NCBI GenBank assembly: GCA_016165875.1
Contig: JABBOT010000080.1
Coordinates: forward strand, 49,062,032-49,126,031
Length of the DNA: 64,000 nt
DNA from: Acanthopleura granulata
Taxonomy: Eukaryota > Mollusca > Polyplacophora > Chitonida > Chitonidae
Direction of reading: 5' to 3'
The translations under genes and the position numbers were made by a program. Below, piece by piece: positions 46,101-56,214 of the stretch (position 1 is the stretch's first letter; the number at the start of each line of letters is the position of its first letter). The notes under the pieces are model-generated. The model was not told the origin of the DNA and searched no databases. It was given only the letters and a program-made list of their open reading frames with translations.

Positions 46101-48781
46101 ACCGGTTTTGGTACGAGACAGGGCGCACGCTACAGTCCTTCACCTCTGGTAAGCGGACGGCTTTGGTTCGACACATGGCGCGTTGCACTCCTTTGACTCT
46201 GCTAAGAGGGCGATTTTGGTAAGAGACAGGACGCGCGCTACACTCCCTTGCCTATGGTAAGCGGTCAGCCATCATAGGATTGACACTCGGGGGCTCGAAA
46301 CTATAATACTGATTTTTTTCTCTATGTATACCATAGAGATAGAAGGTTAGTACAGTCTATGGAGGCTATATACCCCTATGAAGCTTCATCAGAGAAGAAA
46401 ATTTGCAATATAAGTTATCTTTTACCGCAGAAAAGCATTTAAATCAACAAATTCGAAAGACTTAATTAGCCGGCTCATCCCAAACATAACATGGTTACCT
46501 TAAGTAGCTGATCTTGTGCTAAAATAATATAACAACGTTCGACAACGTTCCTTTACACAGCCGATTCGCCCACTTCCATTTGAATAGCAAAGGATACGGT
46601 CATAGTCAGGACCTTTAACCCGGTTTAACCATAAAGCTGCTCAGAAAGCTTGTAAGCAACATGCATTATATAGTGACAGAGCCCTTTCAGAAGACAAATT
46701 ATTCATTAGCCGAGTTACGTGTTGTTCATATTTCAAGGTTAAACAATTTAAGATGTGACGTTGTGGTCAGTCTAGGATGGTCTTCATTTCTACGATATTT
46801 TTTCTCTGTTTTCTCCCGCTAATATCTGTGTAATTTAGGTGCTTAGCGACTTGTGGGCCAAATTTGAGAGCTTCAGTGTTGAGAAATAACCGAGAAATAA
46901 AGAATTTCACTGTCTCAAAATCAGAAAGACAGAAATTGTCTTGAGGAGCATCGGCTGATACAAAATTCCTCATCAGTTCGTTTGCAAATTAACTTTCCTC
47001 GTGAATTATCCAACCTTCATTCAAAATGTGAATATATAAACTTACCTACGTAAAATTTTTAAACTGATAATGTGACATGTAAGCGTAAATGGCTGTTTTA
47101 TCGTGGCATGTCTGAGAAAATTTGGCAGGAATGTGTTTGTAAACCCCTCCCCTGATGGTAACCCCTTCGGGTAATGAAGGCTGTTGTTTTTGTAAACGTG
47201 GATACCAGGTCCACAAAGCCTGCCTTGGTAGATGTCTGAGCAAACAGTAGTGCAGGGTTTATAGACAAATGTTAGCAAGAGGAAATACATATTCACAAGA
47301 GGCGTGTCTGTTCACAGCGGCCCCTCCCCCTCCCCCGCCCCTCTCTGTGGCTACATTCCATGTTACATATGTCGAGAAAAAGAGTAATGTTTCACGGTGG
47401 AGAACATGGGATGGAACTTGGCAGGTAACACTATGGGAACTAACCTCACCCTACCGATATCTGATGCATGTTTCAGTGTTCCCAGCTTATAGCATTCAGA
47501 AAAACATATACAAGTTCTCGTCGTTTGCTTACCTGGAACTTGGTCTTTGAGAGTAAGCTGTCCTTTAATTCTGATGTTGTTCTGTGAATAATAAGGACAA
47601 TATCCTCACAATAAATACGAATGTGACTGCCGCATCGAGTGTAGCCGAAGTGGCTGCCGTTTTCCAAACTGAGTCGACTAGGATGCTTTCGGTATCTTCC
47701 CGAAAAGAGTGTGGATTAAGCTAACAGATGGTATACAGTTAACAGGCGACAAGAAAACGTGTGTGGGAATCTTTAATTATTCCACTTGTAATGAACGGAA
47801 GTAAGTAATATCAAACGATTTTGAAGAAAAGAAAATGCTCTTAATTTGGAAGAGTGGCAGGTTCCATTTAGCAACACAGTCACATGATTTGAAAATGGCT
47901 GGCTTACCTAGTTCAGACGCTGCGGGGATTGGTGCGGTGCTTACATCGGTGTAAATTGTCTCGCTATGATCTACAAATGAAGTACATGCACGAAATACCG
48001 ACATGGCACTCATACATTAGATTAGGATGAATGATTGCTGTTTTCAGCACAGCTGGCACAGATCAGACGGGTAACCCTGGCACGAGTGATTTGTGATAAC
48101 TTTGACGTGGACACTATACAACCTGCAGCCTTCAAGCTTAGCAGTGGGAACGAGTAAGTGCCTGCAAATATATGTTCATGACAATTCAACAGACTTTCTG
48201 AAGATATGATGCTGTTACACCATTGCGATATTATCAGTCACATCGTGGCAATGTAACGTCTTGAATCAATGGTAATGGATTTTCGCCACTCTGACAATAT
48301 TTTAACCACGCCGTGGCAAGAAAATGTTCTGAATCAAAGATAATGGTTTTATGCCTCTTCGGCGGTATATCAGTCAGATCGTGACTCGACAACGTCCTGC
48401 ATAAATCTATAATAATGTTTTCGCGCCTCTTCGGTAATATTTCTGCCGCTTCGTGGCGAGACAACAAAAGATGTCAGCAAAACAGATAGTTAACTTGCTG
48501 TTCCCTAACGTTAACCAAATCTAAAAAATAATGGTTTGACGTATTAAAAGTACATAAAGACCTATGGATACAGCTGTTACTTGTGCTGTAAGAGTGAATC
48601 CTCCTATTACACATATACAAGGATTATCAAGTCGGGCCCTGTATACGTCTAACACATAGTGAAGTCTGCCTTGGTAAGGTTATACGTATGTTTAACGTGC
48701 CAGTATTATTTTTTTTTCAGAAACGAGCGGATAGCTTGTGCAGATATCCCGCAAATTGACCTGTCGCTCTGGCAAGAGTAG
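37176..48781 (+). CDS. Secreted animal haem peroxidase, copy B (13 coding exons)
   Basis: Exons: 37176-37211, 37574-37679, 38512-38635, 39808-40007, 41083-41277, 41522-41567, 42886-43004, 43497-43598, 44122-44214, 44876-45575, 45979-46148, 48048-48153, 48721-48781. They give 685 codons. To keep numbers equal with copy A, the ATG exon is called exon 2. Exons 4, 6, 7, 8, 9, 10, 12, 13 and 14 have exactly the lengths of copy A. Signal peptide MVFFVWIVSLVHS. Distal His about 211 (WGQFLAHVV; the preceding Asp is Ala as in copy A), Ca-loop SYIDASAVYGS, distal Arg 344 and Glu 347 (GDPRAAEV), proximal His about 448 (AAFRFGHS), ALNIQRAREHGLAPYNSWRR. It is a tandem duplicate of copy A with well-diverged sequence, so the duplication is old. 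Intron 8 has a GC donor. Four of its introns carry repeats anchored on exon edges. Confidence 0.9.
37915..38125. repeat. About 66-bp degenerate tandem repeat, intron 3 of peroxidase B
   Basis: Three copies of ATCA(G/A)ACGAAGATGTAGGACA followed by AG(C/T)GACTCAAA. It is not near an exon boundary. Confidence 0.7.
38720..39830 (+). repeat. 80-bp minisatellite derived from the peroxidase B exon-5 acceptor
   Basis: About 14 units of period 80 bp. Each unit holds CTGGTCTACAG/GAGGAATAACC, i.e. a copy of the real 3' splice site CTGGTTTACAG/GAGGAACAACC at 39807/39808 with about 15 bases of exon 5. The central ten units are nearly identical (recent expansion). The leftmost unit and the two units next to the exon (39650-39800) are diverged and are closer to the real junction. 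A decoy acceptor would read RRNNLAHK and then a TAA stop. In the real copy a CTAAC branch-point-like word precedes the acceptor (39789-39793); in the array it has become CTAGA. Confidence 0.9.
40083..40290 (+). mobile_element. SINE (family S1), plus orientation, after exon 5 of peroxidase B
   Basis: From CACCAATGCGGTGGCTGTGA through GGTTTCCTCCACCATAATGC to the tail ACACCAATCAAATAAAAAAA. Directly to its left (40038-40075) is the ATTTATTTATTTAC tail of a second, inverted piece, so two insertions meet here. The tRNA head is missing. Confidence 0.7.
40554..40625 (-). mobile_element. SINE (family S1) core fragment
   Basis: GGCCAGCATTATGGTGTGAG followed by GAAACCGGGCAGAGCCCGGA: only the conserved central block remains. 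Confidence 0.6.
42185..42885 (+). repeat. About 31-bp T-rich minisatellite running into the exon-8 acceptor
   Basis: About 22 diverged units of CTCTGATGTTTATTGTCCTG + TATCTCATGTAC. The last unit reads GATGTTTATTGTCCTGAAG and its AG (42884-42885) is the exon-8 acceptor of peroxidase B, so the polypyrimidine tract of the exon is itself a repeat unit. Units are T-rich on the sense strand but most lack AG at the equivalent place. Confidence 0.85.
43005..43496 (+). other. GC-AG intron 8 of peroxidase B, with a diverged SINE
   Basis: Exon 8 must end at 43004 (LCEKG, phase 1) to match its 119-bp twin in copy A and to read on into RREQLNAATSYIDAS at 43497. The donor there is AAGG/GCAAGT. In copy A the same intron has a normal GT donor (29586). 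A diverged S1-like SINE (TATTTATTT, AAATATTTCACTTAAACGCC, GGTGGAGGAAAACGG; minus strand) lies at 43186-43310. Confidence 0.75.
43690..43945. repeat. Large near-perfect inverted repeat, intron 9 of peroxidase B
   Basis: The left arm (about 43696-43790, beginning ACACTGGAACATGTCTTTCT) is repeated in reverse complement twice to the right. The first is a 58-bp partial copy (about 43794-43852), the second a full copy ending GACATGTTCCAGTGT at about 43940. Only one mismatch was seen (CGAAACGTCG against CGAAAAGTCG). The DNA or RNA could form a long hairpin. It looks like a fold-back event or template switch on older repeat DNA. Confidence 0.85.
44190..44575 (+). repeat. Seven units copying the end of exon 10 and its donor
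   Basis: Unit: AAACAGGGCTTTGCCTTCGT + CCAGGCCG/GTAAGAC + ACAGCTCAATTCCCCAG, about 52 bp, with one compound unit. The first unit is the real 3' end of exon 10 (GFAFVQAG) and its donor at 44215. Copies beginning near 44240, 44333 and 44519 keep a GT donor; three others have GA instead (GGCCGATAG and similar). Most units also supply a CCCCAG acceptor, so each resembles a 28-base mini-exon. Twenty-eight bases would shift the frame. Confidence 0.85.
46100..46265 (+). repeat. Duplicated end and donor of exon 12, peroxidase B
   Basis: GACCGGTTTTGGTACGAGAC ... CCTTCACCTCTG/GTAAGCGGACGG (46101-46160) is repeated as GGCGATTTTGGTAAGAGACA ... CCTTGCCTATG/GTAAGCGGTCAG (46207-46267), a shift of about 107 bp. 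In the second copy TAC has become TAA, so an exon extended to its donor would stop. Confidence 0.8.
48225..48470. repeat. About 70-bp diverged tandem repeat, intron 13 of peroxidase B
   Basis: About 3.5 copies of TCA(G/C)TCA(G/C)ATCGTGGC ... GTTCTGAATCAA ... TAATGGTTTT ... CGCCTCTTCGG. It starts about 70 bp after the exon-13 donor and does not copy exon sequence. Confidence 0.7.
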
Positions 48782-49188
48782 GAGAATTTGTCTGATAAGC
48801 GCAATATGTTTACTATTAAACAGCTTCTGTTAAGTAATCTGACCCCGTTGAATTTATTCAGCTTCTTACTAATTCAGAGGACAAAGTTTGCATTGATCAT
48901 TTTTATGAAGGCGTTCAACACAAAACATTCAGTCAAGATATTTAGGCTTATTGTCTTTAAAGGAAAAGTAATTCAAAAGCAGATGGAAAATTTATCTTCA
49001 TTTTTTTCAGGTGTTTTTGTTTCTTTATTAAAATGTTTCGAGATATTCAATTGTTTGACATATATAAATATACGTTTCCTACACTGGAAGAATTTTACAG
49101 ACATAAAGAATTTTGTTAACTGTAATTTGTACTGAAATCAATGTATCATGTCTTTGCACTCAGATATTCAGTTAGTTGTGGTGAGTTT

Positions 49189-49205
49189 AATAAAATTTAA
49201 ATAAA
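49189..49205 (+). terminator. Two AATAAA signals of peroxidase gene B
   Basis: AATAAA at 49189-49194 and 49200-49205, about 410 bp after the TAG at 48779-48781. Confidence 0.55.
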
Positions 49206-49209
49206 ATAA

Positions 49210-51540
49210 TCAAAGGCATGTTTTTTTAGTGATTATGTACATAGGGCTTTTTGTAACCATGTGTAATGCAAGATGATGTTTCACTCCGAGTTTTCATATC
49301 AGCAGAAGCCTCCCAACGTTATATATACCTACTATATATAACAAGGCCTCAAACTTCAACGCCTGGGACATAACCCTCAGCTTTGCCCAACTGGACACAA
49401 AACACGGAGAAATATTCCAATCTCAACCAAACGACGTTCGTTCGAAAGCTGACACTATGGGCTTTACCCTGATATATGAATGGACAAATAAACATGCTTT
49501 CTCTTGGCTACACGAAGCCCGAAATCCGTACGTTTGTAGGTTTTTATTAAGTGGGACAAATCCGGTAACACGCTTGCGAGCTCTACTCAAACCGTGGTGA
49601 GCTCTGTTCAAGAAAGTTGTATAATTTCTCCAGGCTGTTACTGGTGAAATTGTCAATTCACTTCACTTAGGGTTTTATTAATTGTACCAACTTCTATTTT
49701 GACAATTTCCACATCCCACAATAGTACAATGGCTTAAGCCGAAGTAGGTGAACTGATATAAGTCCTGCTAATTGCAATTTATTAGGCGTTACTAGTCTAG
49801 AATTGTTTAATAAACAATCATGGCGGAAAAGAAACACATCGCTTTGCCAGTGATGTACAGTTACTGAACACCCGGACAATTAACTCGAAGATCAAAGTAC
49901 AGCCTGTTTTTGTGCTGCTAGGATAACTTGGTAAGTTTACTCGGCATTTAATCTTAGCAATCACACTGCTCGTTATAAATTCCTAGTATATATTTTTGGT
50001 CCAGGTGAAAATCAATATAGTGGTGGTTTATCTCGCACAAGGACTTCACTTTTTCTCTGTGTGCTATAAACGTTTTGGAGAAAATGGAAGATATTTTGTT
50101 TTACCAGAAGGCAGCTTTACGAATGTCTACTGACATAATGACATAATGGAATGTTTGTATTCCAGCGTTGGGCGTTTTCAGAAAGACCCTGTAAATAACA
50201 GCAGAAAGGTGTAGTCTACTTCAAAGGTTAAAAAGCACAAAGTTGGACAAAAGCTGTTACGATCTAAAAAAGGGAACGTGGACGAGGGTGTATAGTATGT
50301 ACAATTACGGTCATGAAAATGTACAGTCAATTCACATTTTAACTGCTAATTACACCCAAAAAATATCAATTCTGAAAAGTTTCTCTTAGGGGTTATTAGC
50401 TTGCCTCGATATCGACATACATGGTCATTACTGTGAAAGCTCGATCAGTGGGATGAATGTGTACTGCCCAAAGTTCCTAGCCTTAATTAGGCCATTCAGT
50501 AACCTGCTAATCGCTGTCATGGCTGCAATGAACCTGATCTCCCACCACCCTACTAATGGAATCCAATGCTTATACAACAGTGGAGTAAACGAATGCGAAC
50601 GGATAAAGGTGACAGAAGAAGGCATGCCAGCCATCCATTCTCTGTCATCATTTCTTGATCCGTTTCGTGGAAGCCTGCTTCTTCATATGAGGGTTTTCCT
50701 CCCAAAGGCTGTGGCGTTCAGGGCATTTTCCTGATAAACAATACATATACTTTCTATAAATCATCGGGAGCACATCGGTACACAGTACTCTCCATACACG
50801 ACCATACACTGTCAGGTACAAAGTTTACATTACCAGGTACGATCTTGGCCTCTTCAACGGAGACAAGTTCACGATTTGCTCAACATCGGTTTCATAGCCA
50901 TGGATAACGAACAGCCTCTGTCATCCCACTGACCATTCAGACATTTTGGAAAGTAGTTAATTTATTTTTTCAGTTGTTGTTTTGCCATATCTGGATGTTT
51001 TATTTCTGCGATAATGGGCCTGGTTTATGGGTGGAGAAACAAACTTCGCTTGTGTAGCAGGCATCTTAACAACCTGGAGACACAAGGTCGGTGCCGGGGC
51101 CCCAGAGGGAGCTCATGGGACCGTCACACGTCGCTGGTCAGAACAGATAAAATCTATGAACTGTACATATTAGAGTTTAATGCAGCGCAGAACACAGCTT
51201 TTTAGCAACGTTGAGTGGTTAAAGGGTCAAGCACTGATTATACATCCCAAAGGTTTCAACCACGTGCCCTTCTGACCGCTAATATAGGCCAGCATAACCG
51301 AGAAGTACTCCTCCTGTGTAAGCTGATTCCGATCGGTCTCACAGGATCACGGATGGTTGGGGAAATGTCTTACGGACAAACAAAACTTCCATGTTACTTG
51401 TTAACTTCACCGACAATCATGACACCGCAACCAGATACCAGACTCGACATTTACACCAGAAACCAGAGGCACGACACTTCAACCACACACCACACCCCAA
51501 ACAGACATCGCCAGGACGGTAAGCGTGCCAGTGCAGAGTA
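49210..51540. other. Intergenic, no gene recognised
   Basis: Open frames at 49423-49656 (-), 50428-50634 (-) and 50453-50734 (+) have no motifs I recognise, overlap each other, and lack good splice or start context. One of them may be transposon-derived. Confidence 0.35.
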
Positions 51541-51544
51541 ATAA

Positions 51545-51755
51545 CTCAATGCGGTCGCCGTTAGTTCAAGTCCAGCTCATGTTGGCCTCCTCTCCGGTCA
51601 TACTTGGGAAGGTCTGCCAGCAATCTGTGGACGGTTTGTGGTTTTCCCTGGGCTGTGTTCGGTTTTCTCCAACCGTAATGGTAGCCTACGTGGTGTAAAA
51701 GAAATAATCTTGAGTACGGCGTAATGCACCAATCAAATAAGTAAATAAATTAAAC
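51545..51755 (+). mobile_element. SINE (family S1), plus orientation
   Basis: CAATGCGGTCGCCGTTAGTT, then CCGGTCATACTTGGGAAGGT, the TTTTCTCCAACCGTAATGGT core, and the tail CACCAATCAAATAAGTAAAT. The tRNA head is truncated. Confidence 0.7.
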
Positions 51756-51764
51756 AAACAAAAT

Positions 51765-52310
51765 CTCAACCAGGCACCACAAGGACATACTTCAACCAGG
51801 CACCACACATCACATGACAACCAGACATCATACAAGCCACTTCATCCAGATTCGCGTGCAACACCTCAACCAGCATGACGCACGACGCCGCAGCATACGC
51901 CACACACGACCTCAACCATACAACACTCGCACGACACCTCAACTAAACACCACACAGGACACATCAACCAAACATCACACACGACACGTCAACCAGACAG
52001 CACATACGACACCTCAACTCGACGAAACGCACGAACCTCATGCAGACATCACACATGATACCCCATTAGACACAATTTGAGACATTTAGCAAACCGGTGC
52101 CTCTACCCTTATACTGCATACCGGAAACGAATATTCTCCACTATTTCAGCCTTAAGTTTGTCAACGATTGGGTAAATACTCCCTGGTGTCCCGACTAAGA
52201 CAAGGATGCTGCAACTGTAACTGCTGTAACTATAACTACTGAAACAAATGTAACTCTAACGGTGACTTCTGTAACTGCGGAACTGTAACTGCTTTAACTG
52301 TAACAGCTTG
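51765..52310. repeat. ACC-rich diverged short tandem repeats
   Basis: 51765-52075 is built from diverged units like CACACGACACCTCAACCAGA + CATCA. Shorter TGTAACTGC units fill 52205-52310. Open frames across them are low-complexity. Confidence 0.7.
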
Positions 52311-52319
52311 TAATTGGCT

Positions 52320-53890
52320 GGAATTACATAACCCAGTATGCAGAGTCACAGCTTAAAGGCTTGATATGTTATTAGAATCAGATAAACCAACAAGATGTGT
52401 TTACCTGTGCGAACATGAAGCTTTTAACTAATCACGGGTCCCGGTCTGTATTAGCCGGTTCGCTTTAATAAAGACGGATATGCTCCAGTAATGTCAATCT
52501 ATTCAGTGCTAATGAAATGGATCCATTTTGAGCTGTTTTCAATCTTTGCTGGCCTAAAACGCACTGCTAGCACATCGGTCAACATTGACAAAATAGCGCT
52601 AAAATATGTGTCAATGTACACCAGCCTTTGTCCCCCCGTTGGGTTTATTGCCTCACGTCAGAGAACGTCAAATGAATCTGGAACTGAATGAGACGTTCAG
52701 TAAACCATTGAGAGCAGTTGTATGTGATCGGTTCACATGCATGATGCAAACGACTCCGACATCACTGCTGTATCTTTATCACCAATACATAGTTATATGT
52801 CAGAGGATATCGTTCATTTACACATATACATATTTTAAAAATATTTTAAAACTTGTTCAGCAAGATCGATTATTTTTCTATGATGTGGGCCTTTGACATC
52901 GCCTACGATTTGTCTGAAACGAAATTTAAATCGTGTTAGCGCGCCAATTATTGGTATTACGTTTAAAACAAAAACTGAGCTCTTAATCTGTGTCATGCAT
53001 AGAGTGAGAATCGAGCCGATAAGTTTTCACAAGGATGCGGCTCTCCGGGTGTAAATATTAGCATTGTCTTCTAGAATGCCAAGTTTCATTCCGTTTTAAG
53101 GATCGATTGTCGTCTGTTTTCTTTTTTCGGGAAATTTGAATAACACCACGAAGAGTACGATCCCTACAAGTTCTCGAAAATCCAAAGACGTGATGAAACT
53201 AGTACACATTAACTAAATGCAGTTTTACGAAGTCTCTAGTATGACAACTACTTTAGTTTGCAAAATCTCGTCCTTAACCATTGTGAAATCTGCAGCCATG
53301 GCCTTCAGTGTCATTACAGTCCATTACATGATAATCTGACAAGATTGTCATGAACTTACCACCTTTAGAAGGTTGTTTCATCGATTGTCTCGTGATTCAT
53401 TCATTCTTTGTACGAATTACAGTTACACACGAATTAATTGCTCAGTATCTTTCAAGAAACATCTAATGATTCACGTTTCTATTTTCTTCATTATTCGGAA
53501 GTATAGACATATTAATACATAAAACCCCTGCAATTGACCATCTTTGGGGTTTTTTTTCTTCTTTTTTTCCCCTGCCTTTGTCTATGCCGTAGTCGATTTT
53601 TATCGTCGTTGTAACACCAGACTATGTACATAGCATCTCAGTGTTCCGTGAGGCTCAATGTTTCGCTTCGCTGGACCAGCTCTCTCATTTGTCCACGGAG
53701 ACTAATCTGATGTAGGCTACATGCTCAGGGCAAATTAATCCAATTACCATTACTTCATGATTTATTAAACACCAAATGGTTAAATATAATACATAATGTA
53801 TCCGCACTTTGCAAAGCCACCCCAAGGGGTTATTGGTGATCTCTGATGCGGTAGGGCAAGCACAAAACAAAATAGTCATGACTATCAGTC
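52320..53890. other. Intergenic, nothing recognised
   Basis: AT-rich, no motif-bearing frame on either strand, no repeats of note apart from T-rich runs near 53545-53570. Confidence 0.4.
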
Positions 53891-53899
53891 CGTGTGGAG

Positions 53900-54730
53900 A
53901 TACGGAAAACAAACATTACATCTCAGCGATTGGTGTTCTCCTTTGTTAGGACACAGCAAACAAACATTACATCTCAGCGAGTGGTGTTATCCCTTGGTGG
54001 GTCACAGCAAACAAACATGACATCATCACAGTTATTGGTGTTCTCCCTTGTTAGGACACAGCAAACAAACATTACATCTCAGCGAGTGGTGTTAGACCTT
54101 GGTGGGACACAGCAAACAAACATTACATCTCAGCGATTGGTCTTAGCTTTTGTTAGGACACAGCAAACAAACATTACATCTCAGCGATTGGTCTTAGCTT
54201 TTGTTAGGACACAGCAAACAAACATTACGTCTCAGCGAGTGGTGTTAACCTTTGGTGGGTCACAGCAAACAAACATAACATCATCACAGTTGTTGGTGTT
54301 CTCCCTTGTTAGGACACAGCAAGCAAACCTTTCATCATCACAGTTGTTGGTGTTCATCCTTGTTAGAACACAGCAAGCAAACCTTTCATCATCACAGTTG
54401 TTGGTGTTCATCCTTGCTGGAACACAGTAAACAAACATTGCCTCATCTGAGACTGGCGTGAACCGTTGGTGGGACAGAGCAAGCCAACATTGCCTCACAG
54501 GAGACTGGCGTGATCCCTTGGTGGAACACAGCAAATTAACATTGATCACCGGAGACTGGTGTTAATCTTAGGTGGAACACAGCAAACCAACATCGCCTAA
54601 ACGGATCCTGGTATGACTCTTGGTCGGACACAGCAAGCCAACATTGCCTCATCGGATACTGATGTTAGCCGTTGATGGGACACAGCAAACTCACATTGCT
54701 TCTCCGGAGAATGGCCTTATCCCTTGATGG
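53900..54730. repeat. 51-bp minisatellite, about 16 copies
   Basis: Units of ACAGCAAACAAACATTACAT + CTCAGCGATTGGTGTT + 15 bp, period 51 bp, with a CATCATCACAG variant in several units and increasing divergence to the right. Because 51 is a multiple of three, the plus strand is open for 178 codons (53894-54430) with a 17-residue repeat of the type QQTNITSQRLVLAFVRT. There is no start context, splice site or family support, so it is not called as a gene. Confidence 0.85.
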
Positions 54731-54884
54731 CAGACTTTAGATGATCGATGACTGAAGCACTAGTGTGTCTTCTTTCAGTGACATCAAGAGGCTGGTTGGG
54801 AGATAAGCAGGAGCAAGAGCAATCAACAACTTCTTCATTTATCAACAGGACCTACCGATGCTGACATTAGCAATTTTCCCGCAA

Positions 54885-55515
54885 TATAATGTACCCGTAA
54901 GACAATAAATGATACGGGTGATGTCAACCTCAGCCATCGGGATCCCCTGCACGTATTATAATACAAGAGATTAGATAATAGCGGTGAATTCAACCTCATC
55001 CAGCGCGATCCTTACTTATTGTAATGTAACAGATTAGATGATACCGGTGAAGTCAACCTCAGTCATCGCGATTCTTACCTATTATAATACAACAGCTTAG
55101 GTGATATCGGTTAACCTCGGCAAGCGCCTTATCCTGTACGTGTTGTAATGATAGCAGTGAAGTCAACCTCAGCAAGCACCATAGGCCTGCTCTGTACGTG
55201 TTGTAATGATAGCAGTGAAGTCAACCTCACTCATCGCGATCCTTACCTATTGTAATATAACAGATCACATGAAAGCGGCGAAGGAAACATCAGTAAGCGT
55301 GATCCTTATGTATTGTAGATATAACAGATAAGCTGATACCGCTGAAGTCAATCTCAGCCATCGCGATCCTTATCTAAACCCTTAATATAACGGATTAGAT
55401 GATAGCGATGAACTACGTGTTGTAATGACAGCAGTGAAGTCAACCTCAGCAAGGGCTATCCTTTGTACGTATTATAATATAACAGAGTGGATAATAACGG
55501 TGAAGGCAACCTGAA
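54885..55515. repeat. About 60-bp diverged tandem repeat, about 10 copies
   Basis: Units contain GATAGCGGTGAAGTCAACCT, CAGCAAGCGCGATCCTTA and a TATTGTAATATAACAGATTA-like end. Strongly diverged, so older than the neighbouring 51-bp array. Confidence 0.75.
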
Positions 55516-55939
55516 CAAGAGAGCAAGCACTGTAAAATCGGAGGTAATATTTAGTGTGAAGTATTAAAACCTAAAAGTAGTTACCATACAATGGCACTTA
55601 ATGAGCCATTAAGGTAGAGTCTGGAGACTGTAACAAATGTAGAGAATTCTACACTTGGTCCGGACAGAGAGTCACGAGGTATGAGACGAACACGCCATTA
55701 AACCAATGGCTGCGCTGCTCGCAGATCTGTGTGCTTTGCCGCGGTAAGGATCAATGGCTTACACAGCCAGAGGAGAACACACAAGGGAGAACACACTTTT
55801 CCCCCTCCAGATACCAGGTGATTACCTGGAGAGCAAACGACAGTTGTACAGATTACCTTACGATTTCAAGCTCATCTACGACGGTGTGCCTGTACCTGTT
55901 AGAAATGATCGCTAGAAGAATAACTGTATAGGCTAAAAG

Positions 55940-56209
55940 ATGACCACAAATATGATCTTGTTGTTGACTTTGGCAGTGTTACTCCTCTGTGCGTCCACTT
56001 GCACTTTGTCCCAGGGTGTGGCGTTAAGGAACAGCACAGAATGTCTTATGATTTTGGATGCCAACGTCTCGACGGACGCCGGGACCACTGGCATTAAGCC
56101 GTCCATTGAACTGTGGGAAGCCCTGCTCTCTATCGCTGGCTTTGGAATATTCGCTTCTTTGTTGGCTTACGGATTCACCTTTATACGAAAAAAGGTTCAT
56201 AACGACAAG
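55940..56209 (+). CDS. First coding exon of a small type I membrane protein (partial)
   Basis: ATG at 55940 opens a 90-codon frame that ends at a strong donor, AACGACAAG/GTAAGT, in phase 0. It begins with a clear signal peptide (MTTNMILLLTLAVLLL, cleavage likely near residue 25, after the SQG region). A short ectodomain follows with two N-glycosylation sites (NST, NVS), then one membrane helix (LLSIAGFGIFASLLAYGF, about residues 62-79) and a basic start to a cytoplasmic tail (IRKKVHNDK). I do not recognise the family. The following exon or exons were not found downstream in the window, so the gene is incomplete here. Confidence 0.6.
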
Positions 56210-56214
56210 GTAAG

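Noticed and set aside
53894..54430. A repeat-protein gene of 178 codons
   Set aside because: It is exactly the in-frame reading of a 51-bp minisatellite, with no start context, splice site or homology.
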